Of a DNA stretch of 64,000 nt, positions 33,840 to 47,666 are shown in pieces. The stretch's first letter is position 1, and the number at the start of each line of letters is the position of its first letter. The translations under genes were made by a program, and so were the position numbers. Where the stretch lies: NCBI GenBank assembly GCA_029449245.1, contig JANATF010000012.1, positions 248,001 to 312,000 on the forward strand, given 5' to 3'. The stretch is from Mortierella alpina. Lineage: Eukaryota; Mortierellomycota; Mortierellomycetes; Mortierellales; Mortierellaceae. The notes beneath the pieces were generated by a model. That model worked only from the letters and a program-made list of their open reading frames with translations, did not search any database and was not told the DNA's origin.

Positions 33840-35269
33840 TGGTTCCTGCTCACTTTAGATTGCGCGAATGGGTTAAGGAGAGATGTTGTGGTTGGGAGAT
33901 GGTGTGCGCCGAGCAGATCGCAAACAAAACGTATAAAGTCTGGCAAGTGTGGGGCAAGTCTGCGCAAGGTCAGAAGCGGCAATGGAGAGGAATGCGCTGC
34001 TGGGACACTGCCGGGATATGAATTTCCCAACTGGAGGAGTGGCCAATGGCAAGCGTGAAGGAGTGGAGCGAGGAAAGAGAATGTCGCGGGCGCAGGGAGC
34101 AAGAGCACGAGCAAGAGCACGAGCAGGAGCAGGAGTAGGCGCTGTTGGGAGGTGTGCGTCGCAAGGAGAATAAAGAAGGAGGGCCGAAGAAGTGCTCCAC
34201 AGGGACAAGAGGTGAAATAGGTCGCTTGTGGCGAGTGGTGCCCACGAACAAGGCCCAAGGCCTCTTGCTGCTGCTCCCTGGCGGGGTGGCTCTCACGTTG
34301 CACAGAGCTCATTTCAGCCTTGGTCTTTGCTTTGCTGCAATGGTACTGCAATAAGCGCTATCACACCCCTGGTCGCAATTGCTATTTCATCTCTGGGCAG
34401 CTGGGCGAGCCCAAGCCGATAGTCGTAACATACAGCGCTGTGAGACGAGATACATAGGGGGTGGCAAAGACATTTTGCATTTTTGGGGCCGAGAGCGCCC
34501 AATGTCTTTTTCTTCACTCATCAGCCCCTACTTTGCGGTGCATATCTCCACTCCTACTCCACTCCACGCCTTCACTTGGCGTGCCTTCTCTGCCAACCAT
34601 TGCTCACAGCCATTGGCGCACTGTGGAGCGTTAAGGATCGTGGAGGCGCACCTCACAGCAAACAATTGCCCCATATGATCACTGCTGCCTTTGCTTCTCA
34701 TGAACATCTGTAGCATAGGTGTCTAGTAACGCGTGTCTTCGTTTGTTGCATCCTTCCATCCTACACGTGCCCGTTGATAACCGGCAGTTTTGAGCATTTG
34801 CACCAGCATCGAGCATCGACAAGACCTCACTGCATGTGGTGTTGTAGTGATTGACGTTGGATACCACATCGTCTCAGGAAACACTCTGAATAAGACTACT
34901 AGGCTCTGGCAGAGGTGGCGCCCACCTCGCCCCTCGCTGAACAAGCAGCGCGGCGTTTCTCCTGTCACCCCACTGTGCATAGGATGGCGTGCGTCCTTTC
35001 CTTTTGCGGGTGCGTCTCATGGCCATCCATTTCGTCCCGCCCAATGAGAGCCCACGATTGCGAGTGCCAGTGACCAATTGACCATTGTGCATCTGATAAG
35101 CGTTTTTCTCACACCTCTTTTCTCAACCGCCTTGCGTTCTTTTTCCGCGCACTCTTGTTCCCTCTTGTTCCCACCAGGACCTCTTTCTCTTTCTCTTTCT
35201 TGCTCTCTCCCACTCTCACTTTCTCCCTCACTCTCACTCCTATTTGTCTTTCCATCAACAAGCAAAAGC
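33840..35269. other. Divergent intergenic region, 1.4 kb
   Basis: Lies between the F-box gene (minus) and the DOPA-dioxygenase-like gene (plus), so it carries both promoters. It holds an imperfect GAGCA-type purine repeat at about 34095-34137 and a CT-rich leader at 35150-35250. No TATA box stands out. No gene was seen. Confidence 0.6.
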
Positions 35270-35761
35270 ATGCAACTCATGTCCAGCTCAACCGCATCCT
35301 CATCCAACGCTGCCTCGGCCGATCTTCAGTCCGAGTACGACAACGAGATCAAGGAATTCCACTTCCATCTCTACTGGTTCCAGAACAATGCTGCTTCGCA
35401 GGCTTCCGCCGTCAAGCTTCGCGATCGTATCCTTGAGCTCGTCAAGCAAGGATTCTTTCAGGTGGTTCCGCTCAGGAACGGCGTCAACACTCAGCCCAGA
35501 GGACCTCACCCCATCGGGAGTTACGAGGTCTGGTGCGCACGCGAGGACTTTGCAAGGTGCTACTCTTGGTTCGTGCTCAATCGCGGTCCTCATTCCATCT
35601 TGATTCACCCTCTGACCAGAGAGGAACTCGCAGACCACTCCTCCAGGGCCACATGGTTGGGAACTCCTGTGCCTCTGGACTACTCCAACCTGGACCCCTA
35701 CCTGGACCACACCCCTTCTCAATACCCAGAGCTCAGATTGGGATATAATGCTCTCAAATAG
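35270..35761 (+). CDS. DOPA 4,5-dioxygenase-like protein
   Basis: A small single-exon protein of 163 residues matching the DOPA 4,5-dioxygenase family (PF08883), whose best-known member makes betalamic-acid pigments in Amanita. Visible family marks are FHFHLYW (His31, His33), GPHPIGSYEVW (His80), the NRGPHSILIHPLT stretch (His113) and DHSSRATWLGTPVPLD. The His residues are candidates for Fe(II) binding. Many family members occur in organisms without betalains and have no proven substrate, so extradiol cleavage of DOPA or another catechol is only a possibility here. An ATG three codons further in (MSSSTAS) could also serve. The C-terminus (LDYSNLDPYLDHTP) is of usual length. Confidence 0.88.
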   Translation: MQLMSSSTASSSNAASADLQSEYDNEIKEFHFHLYWFQNNAASQASAVKLRDRILELVKQGFFQVVPLRNGVNTQPRGPHPIGSYEVWCAREDFARCYSWFVLNRGPHSILIHPLTREELADHSSRATWLGTPVPLDYSNLDPYLDHTPSQYPELRLGYNALK

Positions 35762-36883
35762 TGTGAGAGATAGAACGTGTGTGTTTCGCCAGTGCGTGCC
35801 TTCCTTTTTGATACCTATTCGCTTCTTGTATAAAAACCCCCAGTATGTCCACCGCTGCTCAAGTCAAAGTTTGTTTTTGGAAAGGCCTTACTCTCAGATT
35901 CGTATTCAATTGCGCAGACTTGACTGCAATTCGGGGTGCCCAGGCGTTGTAAAGATAAATCATACTAAGGAGGAATGAGGTGAGGAATGAGAGGTGAGTG
36001 GTCAGGCAGCAATATTGCCCCATTTTGACCATTTTAGCAGGCCAATGGGAACCCGGGCTCCCGCTCAAAATTAAACCTGCTGCTGGTGCCGTTCTACGCA
36101 AACACAGCCCGCTGGCGACTGTGGCCTTCACGGAGCTGCACTGCCTTGCCCTGTGGCAGTGACTATGTCTTGGAACATCCGCTTCCACGGATGGCTCCAC
36201 AGCAACCTCGCGACGTCTTCAAGGACGAAGGACGCGATTCCTTTGAGCTGTTCTTCAACTTTGAGATAGAGATCTCTCATTCATCTCTCGTATTTCCTGC
36301 TCTATGTCAGGTCCGAGCTGAAACGCACGCTAGCCGGAACTGGGTTGCACAAACAATCGTAGATGACTTCATGGCACTGTTCTCACGTAGCCGGGGACCA
36401 GGGCCTCGTTGCTCTGTAGATGGCTCGAAATCGTTGACATTTCAGCGATCGCAAAACGCGTTTACGTAGGGGTAACCGCGCATTACTCTCCTCCATATCG
36501 CAACTGGGTTGGTGCACATGAACGCTCAGTCCTCTTGGATGAGCCTGCGGAGACCTATGAGAGCCGAGACGTTATATCCCTTTTTTTTGACGGGCATGGA
36601 TGCTCTGGTTGCGTAAGAGATGTAGAACAGAACACGCTGCTCGTGAAAACGATGTCCGGCGAGTCAGGTTGGAGCCCCTTTTTCATAGCACGAAAGTGAA
36701 TCCGACTACCTGAAGCGCTGTGGTCCCTTTCGCTAATGCGACTTTTTTCAAGGTTTCGCACCTATTTAGTTCCCGCCTCTGCTGTTTGCATCTCTTCTTT
36801 GTCTCCTTTGTCATCGCCCCCTGCCTTGCCTTCCTCATTCTCATTCTCATTCGGCTCATCGTTCGACAAAGAAAGGACCAAGA
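35762..36883. other. Intergenic, 1.1 kb
   Basis: Downstream of the DOPA-dioxygenase-like gene and upstream of the PhoD-like gene. A TATAAAAA at about 35829 is followed by no usable gene. A 127-codon frame at 36086-36469 lacks a family match and begins at GTG. The C/T-rich stretch at 36780-36870 is the leader of the PhoD-like gene. Confidence 0.5.
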
Positions 36884-39800
36884 ATGTACCCGAATCCCTA
36901 CCAGAACACCAACCCGAACGCGGGCGGGTACAGCTACCCACCCCCCAACACCCAGGCACAGCAGCAGCAGCAGCAGCCACCCCTTGTCTACAACGCTGCA
37001 CCCAACAGTTATCCGGTTCCCGCAGGAACCCCAGCATCCCCAATGTATCCTCCTCCCGGCACCTCGGGTTACCCACCCCACACGGCTTACCAGCCCAGCA
37101 CCTCCTTCGCCCCTCCGGCCTCGAACGCCTACCCTGGAGGCATGATGTATCCTCCTCCGGCCCCCCAGCACGGGTCTCCTGGATACGCACCTCCCGCTTC
37201 CACCGGACCCTACAGCGCCCCTCCAGTTCAGTCCCCATATGGCGCACCAACTGGACACCCCATGCCACAAGCGATGCCAGTGCCCAATCAATACGGCCAG
37301 CCTCCCCAGAATGTGATGTCGCCTCCGTTCTCACCAGTGCCGACGATGCCTCCTCAACAGCAGCAGTACCAGCAGCCGCCCACCGCGCACTCTGCGACCT
37401 TCGGATTTCAGTGCGGACCTCTGCTCCGGTACCAAAATGTGGATATTCATCAAGGAAACTGGCTTGGATCCGTCATGATGGTTTCGAAGCCCGAGGCACA
37501 CGGCCAGCCAGCACCTGTCTTGACCTGGTCTGATGGTCGGTCGCACCCACAGCATGTGACAGCACAGGCTATTGATGGGTACAAGCAGTCGGTCTTTTGG
37601 CGATTTGGGCTGGTCATCCCTCAGGATCCTCAGGGAACTAAGAAGATCACGTACTCGATCAACGGAGGACCCAACTACTGGTTCTTTGTCGCGGGACGAT
37701 CAGAGTCCTTCAGGTGGATGTTTTACAGCTGCAACGGATTCTCGTCGGCGACAGATTCGGGTAAGTGGGGATTGTGTGTTGTGTGTGTGTTTCCATTGCA
37801 AAAAACTCTGCCAGTAACTGAATCACCGAGAGAAAAAAGACACGCACATTCGCACCACAAACACGACATTTACACACACACATACAGCATCCAGGCCAAA
37901 GGGGAAGGGAAGAGATCATATGTTGTCTGTTTGGACGGTTTTTGTCACATATAAGTCCTTTTCTCCTCGCCTCACCTCCTCTTTACCTGTAGTTTTTGGT
38001 ATTTGGTCACACCTACGCTTCTGTCATCCAGCAGTGAAAAACTTTGTTCCCAGAGATCGATCTCCCTTGTGTCCACTTTTTTCATTTTCGTTTTTGCGAT
38101 CTCTACTGAACTCCAAAGAACCATAGGCTTTCGTCTTGGGCTTTTTTCTTTTTTTTTTTTCTTTTTTCTTGTTCTAACCCGGCAAATGCTGTACTTTTTG
38201 ATTTTCTAGTTGCCATTGGAGGTGCCAACCCACTGTGGAATGATGCGCTGGCCAAGCACACGGAGCATCCTTATCACGTCATGATCGGAGGAGGCGATCA
38301 ACTATACTGCGACTCGCTCTTGAATGAACCTGAAATGAAGGAGTGGCTTGCTCTGACGCCGATCAGCAGCCGTGAAAAGTCGCCTTGTCACCCTCATTGG
38401 ACGACGGCCATCGAGCAATACTACTTTAACCGATACTGCAGCTGGTTCTCTCAGGGCACGTACGGTCAAGCCTTGGCTGCTATCCCTACAATCAACATGT
38501 GGGACGATCACGAGTAAGTTCCATTCTGCTTTTCTTTAAAACATCCGTTACCGTGTGGAGCGTGAAAAAAATAATTTAGTTCGGGCTCAAGGGGTGGGGC
38601 TGTTTTGCAAGTTGAACTTTGTACCTGAGCTTCTTTGGCCTTTTTTTTTTGTGTTGCATAACGCACGGCTGTTTTTTGTTCTTGTGTTCGGCGAGACATG
38701 ACATGTTCCAAGTGATCTTATTTGTTTCAATACAAAGGCCAAAAAGAAAAAAAAAAGTGGCCATGCGATTTCGGATTGCTTACGATTTTTTTTTTTTTTT
38801 TTTTTTTGGTACCTCTTACTCTTAGCACAATTGATGGTTTTGGCTCTTACCCAGAATCGACCCAAAAGAGCGCGACCTTCTCGACGATCGGAGCAGTGTC
38901 TCGACGATTCTACCTCCTTTTCCAGCACCATACCACACCAGCGTTGGTCCCCCATCATGGATTCTTCTCTGCAGGAGTGGGCGAGAATATTTTGACGTCG
39001 TTGGGTCCATCGACCAGTGTCTTGGTCCTCGACGCGCGTTCGGAACGGACCAAGAACGTGGTCTGTTCCGACCAGACGTATGATCTCGCCTTTAGCAAGA
39101 TGTATCAAGAGATTCCTCAGGGAACGCGACATCTGCTGGTTCAGCTCGGTGTACCGATCGCGTACCCACGTTTGGTCTTTGCCGAGAATCTGATGGGCTC
39201 CGTCGGTAATGTGCTGGGCAACATTGCAGGCGCCAAGAACGTCGTCAACAAGTTGAATGGCGAGCCTGAGTTGCTGGATGACTTGAATGACCATTGGACA
39301 GGTAAAAAAAAGAGAGAAAAAACAGCTTTCTGTTGTGTTATGAACGTCGCCCCCATTTGAGATCAATACTCACTCCTCCCTTCCCATTAGCCAAGTCACA
39401 CAAGGCCGAGCGCAACAAGTTCATCACCCGCCTTCAGAACTTTGCCAACGATCGCAAGATCCGAGTGACGTTCATTTCGGGAGATGTTCACTGTGCCGGT
39501 GTGGGTCGCTTCACGGCCAAGGTCTCACCACCAGAGAAGGACCCCCAGTTGATGTACCAGGTCATTTCGTCTGCGATTGTGAACGAACCCCCACCTGAGG
39601 GTGTGATCAAGCTGCTGCATTTCCAGGATAAGGTCCATATCTTGGATGGACGCGTCAAGACGTACGAGGACATGTACCCAATGTTCACACAGGATGTGGA
39701 TGGATCGTCGTTGCAGATGGACAAGTTGTTGCCGAGACGGAACTACTCGCATGGACATTTCAATCATCATACAGGAGGTTTGGAAGTGACGATCTTTGCA

Positions 39801-39890
39801 GAGAATGTTCGCGGTGGACCCGAGCATACACCCGGCGGAGATCGGGGGACGAAGGGCTATTCCATTCATGTGCCGCGTCTGGAAGCATAA
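36884..39890 (+). CDS. PhoD-like phosphatase/phosphodiesterase with Pro/Gln-rich N-terminus
   Basis: A 718-residue protein from four exons: 36884-37760, 38210-38513, 38826-39301 and 39391-39890. All phases agree. Residues 1-~170 are Pro/Tyr/Gln/Gly-rich (YPPPNTQAQQQQQQPP, MYPPPGTSGYPPH), like many endosomal or RNA-associated disordered tails. The rest is the fungal PhoD_2 type: SVFWRFGLVIPQDPQG, INGGPNYWFFV, VMIGGGDQLYCD, INMWDDHD (metal-site-like, spliced), a central helical part, and FISGDVHCAGVGRF near the end. DxxD/GDxHxxG-like motifs point to a two-metal phosphoesterase. The natural substrate is unknown. Introns 1 and 2 (449 and 312 nt) are longer than elsewhere in the window and carry long T runs. 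Confidence 0.9.
38786..38808 (+). repeat. T23 tract in intron 2 of the PhoD-like gene
   Basis: 23 consecutive T, ending 17 nt before the acceptor at 38825. It probably acts as an over-long polypyrimidine tract. A T10 run lies at about 38641 in the same intron. Confidence 0.7.
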
Positions 39891-40205
39891 AATACAATGG
39901 AATGGGGGGTTGGGGCGAGCCAACTTGGATATTGTATCACTTCTGCTACACACTCGTAGATTTGGAAAAGTTCGTTCTTAATGAAGCACATTTCATCATT
40001 GGAAAAATGAAGAAAAAAAAATACTATTAAGCGAAGCGAGGAGCAAGAGGAGGGAGGGGGTAAGGAGTCAGGGACGGACGGATCTGTCTATTTTAACGTG
40101 TGCATTTTGCTCTACACAAAATGAACGAACCCCTCATTTTTCCCCTCCCCCCTCCTCCATCTTCGTGTCCTCTTTCTCCCAACATTCTTGCTGCCCTGGC
40201 TTTAT
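39891..40205. other. Convergent 3' intergenic region, 315 bp
   Basis: Shared 3' space of the PhoD-like gene (plus) and the PAK kinase gene (minus). A- and C-rich stretches are present and no gene was seen. Confidence 0.6.
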
Positions 40206-44153
<3,948 letters not shown>

Positions 44154-45706
44154 GATGGATTTATTAGGTGGGGATGCTAGCCGTTGCTGCTATTGCTGTC
44201 TGCTGCGGGTGTGCTGCGAGTCTGCTGCTACTGCTGCAAACGTGCTGCTCTTGCAATTGCCGTGGGTATGAGTATGTTGTGTATGGGTATTTGGGTATGA
44301 GTATGGGTATGTGTATATGTACGGTAGATGTGTATGGTGTATGGTGTATGGTGTATGTGTGTGTTAACGCAGAAGCAGGAAAAGAAGGAAATGTGCCATC
44401 GATCGACCGATAGACAACGCTGGGAGGAAAACACGCAACGAGAGAGACAAGAAAGTGAACGGGAGGAACAGGAGGAACAGGAGGAACAGAGAGAGGACAG
44501 AAAGTGAACAGGAAAAAGTGAACAGGAGAGTGACAGGAGTGGAGTGGAGTGAACAGACATATACACAAGCACACCATCAAGCACAACATCAAGCACTCTC
44601 ACTCTCCAATCTTCATCTCTGCAGGCAAAGCCTGGTCATGAGATGGTGCGCTCTCATCCAGCTCTGTTGTGTGTGTTCCTATTTGGCTGCCGCTTAGGTG
44701 AACCGTGGGCGCTTATTGCGTTCTGAGGAAAGCCCAAGAGTCTCTTAGGCCCAAAACACCTTGCGCTCGCATAGTCCGGCCTTATGCCTCCAGTACCAGC
44801 CCACAGACGCTGGCGGTGTAGTGTAGCGCTCGGCTTGCAAACTTGATTTACCTTTGTCAACCTTGAGAGCAAATGCGGCCAGCGTCAACGAGTGAAGCGG
44901 ATGAGCAGGCTGCTCGACCAAATACGACTGTGACAGACGAGAGCCGAGAAGAAGGGGAGACGAATAAAGTCAAGTCGGATCAACGGTTGATTTCTCACAA
45001 GCTCGACAATCAGAGCCGTCTGAGCAGGCAGGATGGAGAGGGGAATACTAGAAGAGTGCCCGATGGAAGCAAAAGGCACGGGCGACGAGCAAGAAATAGA
45101 TGAGAGAGAGGGAAGAGAGACGGAGAGGGAGTGTGAGGTGGGAGTGAGAACGATATGAGAGAGTGCGAGAGTGTACAGAGTGAGAGAATGTGAGAGTGGG
45201 TGAAGAGAGAGAGAGAAGGTGCGCAAAACAGAACACTCCCTTACACACACACAACACAGAGTAAAGAATACAAACAAAAAAGGAGCGACAGAAGGACGGG
45301 GGTCCAGCAGCAGCCCTCGCTTCTGTACTTGCTGCACCCCAGGCAGGGTCCCCTGTCTACCTGCCTGCCTGCCTGCCTGCCTTCCTGCCTTCCTGCCTGC
45401 CCCGACCCCCTCGCAGACCCATCATTTCTTGTTCATCCCGCCCTTCGCTCGCTATCCGTCTTGCTTGCTCCTCTCTTCTCTCCCTGCCCTCGTCTCTCTT
45501 CAAGAACTCACGTCTCCGACTGAGGGGGTCAAAGAGTGTGCAGATACAACGAAGGCGTCTCCAGCGACGCACGGGCAGCATATGGCTGACGTAGGTTGCA
45601 AAATGTCGTTGTTCCTGGCACATACCTCCCAGCTGTCGCTGCATCTCATCCCCTCCCCTGCAACATTCACCAGAGTTCATCAGTCATAGGCTCCAATCAG
45701 CACTTG
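44154..45706. other. Divergent intergenic region, 1.55 kb
   Basis: Promoter space of the PAK gene (minus) and the tocopherol-cyclase-like gene (plus). Low-complexity blocks are GTATGG/GTGTAT-type at 44270-44365, GGAGGAACA repeats at 44460-44490, GAGAG-rich sequence at 45095-45215 and CTGC repeats at 45357-45401. No RNA gene or convincing coding region was seen. Confidence 0.6.
45357..45401 (+). repeat. CTGC/CTTC microsatellite
   Basis: A run of CTGC units interrupted by CTTC, about 45 bp, located 300 bp before the tocopherol-cyclase-like gene. Confidence 0.8.
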
Positions 45707-47246
45707 ATGCTAGAGTCTCGTACCCCCGATCGCCCTCGCGCTCGCGCCACCCTCCTCGTTCTGCTCTCGGCTCTCGTGCTCCAGCTATCGCTCTTGACAA
45801 CGGACCCGTACGTCTGGTCCAACATCAAGAATATCCATCGGCCTTTACACTATCATGGCGAGCACATCGTCTCCAACTTTTTCGAGGGTTGGTACTTCAA
45901 GTTTGTCAAGCTGAACGAGACGGCGAGCGATTCGTCCGTTTCAATGGCCGTGATCCCCGGTATTTATCGACCTAAACCTGGCAGTTTGGACGAGCAAGGC
46001 GCACATGCCTTTGTCGTGGTCGTGGGACTGCCTGGCACTGCACGGGCAGCATACTATCGGTTTCCTACGGAAGACTTTGTCGATCTCGGAGCACAAGGCC
46101 GAGCACAGGATGGTCATTTCAAGTTCAAAGTTGGGAATAGTATATTTGCGCATGACGAAGTGCTCTTGGACCTGCCCGCAACCCACTTTGAACACGTCCC
46201 AGCAGACGAGATGAGGTCCTATCATGAGGAAACTCAGAGGCAATATGAGAAGCAACTCCAACGGCATTCACCTTTGAGCACGGCCTCTCTTCGTGAACTC
46301 TTCCCTACCCCAAAAGATCAAGAGCAACTCGACCACCTAGAGCCTTTTGCGGTGAGAGGTCGCCTTCAATTCCCAGGCACGACACAGACATTGTTACCAA
46401 GTTCGCGATGGATGACGCCCTCTATCATGGGCATAACAGCCTTTGTACCGTTCCTGGAATGCAACCATGGAGTCGCATCGCTACATCATCTCGTAAAGAC
46501 TGGCCAGCTTTCTGCGTTCTACGCCAACAATACGATCAAGAGAACTGTCATGATGGACGGCGGTGTAGGCTACACAGAGAAAGACTGGGGCGTCAACTTT
46601 CCATCAACATACATATGGGCCCACACAAACCTGTTTGAGAACTCACCAGGATCATCGCTGCTGGTAAGCAACAGGATAGCCTTGCTTTTCATGAACAAAC
46701 GGCAAGGAGATGGCCACATTTTTGACCGCAATGTCTTCGCCTTCAATTTTGAAGTTATCGGTAGCGTCTGTTCCAGTTCTAGGGCGTGCCTTTAGCGATT
46801 GGATCGATGCGAATGTATATCCAGTCTCGTCCGCATTGAACGCAAGAGGGATGCTGGTTACGTATTATCACGCCTCTACCAAGACATTGTACAACTTTTC
46901 GACCTATGTCCTCTCTGCGCGCCTGCAGGAACTCCGCGTAACAGTAAATGAGAAGCAGAGAGCCCAGACAGTCTTCTTTCAGGCCACAGCCAGAGACCCC
47001 AAGGCACGCGGAACGGTCGCGCTCCAGGTCAATGTCACACGGGAGATTGGAGTAGGCATACCTCTCCGAGCCCCGAGTCGAGTGAAGGGCCGGATGTTCA
47101 CGTCGGTGGAAGAAAATGTGTTTGCTGTCACGACCGTCCGACTTTGGCGCGTCGAGTCTGGGGAAATATTGGTCCAGGATGTAGGGTTTGGGAGCGGACT
47201 TGAAGTTGTCGGCGATGTTCAGTGGTTGGAGACCCGCAGGCGGTAG
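45707..47246 (+). CDS. Tocopherol-cyclase-like protein with N-terminal membrane anchor
   Basis: A 482-residue protein in two exons, 45707-46663 and 46755-47246. The phase-0 acceptor AAG at 46754 gives SSLL-LSVASVPVLG. Residues ~13-31 are hydrophobic (LLVLLSALVLQLSLLTT), a probable signal anchor or cleavable signal. The remainder fits the tocopherol cyclase family (PF14249): HGEHIVSNFFEGWYFKFV near residue 50, AVIPGIYRP, GYTEKDWGVNFPSTYIWAHT, and SVASVPVLGRAFSDW. Plant VTE1 and cyanobacterial homologues close the chromanol ring of vitamin E. Fungi are not known to make tocopherol, and fungal homologues are uncharacterised, so the name gives the fold only. The upstream in-frame extension begins with TTG, so the ATG at 45707 is preferred. 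Confidence 0.86.
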
Positions 47247-47666
47247 TTCCGCATAGTCTACATGAGTGTGGAGTCAGGGACAGACGAGTCGGAAGTGAAT
47301 CTATAATCTCTAAAAGCGCGACCCATAAATGAAGATGCTTCGAAGTCACTGTTTTTTTTTCAGATGGGCACAGCGGAAACATTTTTCAATCTCCTTTTGG
47401 GCTTTGTATAAAAGGCCGCTGGCGGTGGACGGTGTTGGTTCTTTTTCTTCTTCTTCTTCTTCTTTTGTTATGTCAACCCTTCACGCGCCACTTCCCCACC
47501 CTGCCTGCTGGAGAGCATCCATTCCCGTCGACTCGCACCTTTGCCCTTGACCTGTCTCCAACCTGTTCTGTTTACCGTTCTATTTCCTGCTGTCTTTGCT
47601 TTCTTGTCTTTTGTATTTTCATTCTTTCGCTGTACCATTACCCACCACCCATATCCCTCATTCATA
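47247..47666. other. Intergenic, 420 bp, with the URA2 promoter
   Basis: Holds the 3' end of the tocopherol-cyclase-like gene, a TATA box at 47407, a TTC microsatellite at about 47446-47466 and a C/T-rich leader. Confidence 0.6.
47407..47414 (+). promoter_or_regulatory. TATA box of the URA2-type gene
   Basis: TATAAAAG about 260 bp upstream of the ATG at 47667. Confidence 0.55.

Noticed and set aside
36086-36469. 127-codon frame between the DOPA-dioxygenase-like and PhoD-like genes
   Set aside because: It begins at GTG, has no family resemblance and no splice partner. The upstream TATAAAAA at 35829 is more than 250 bp away with stops between.
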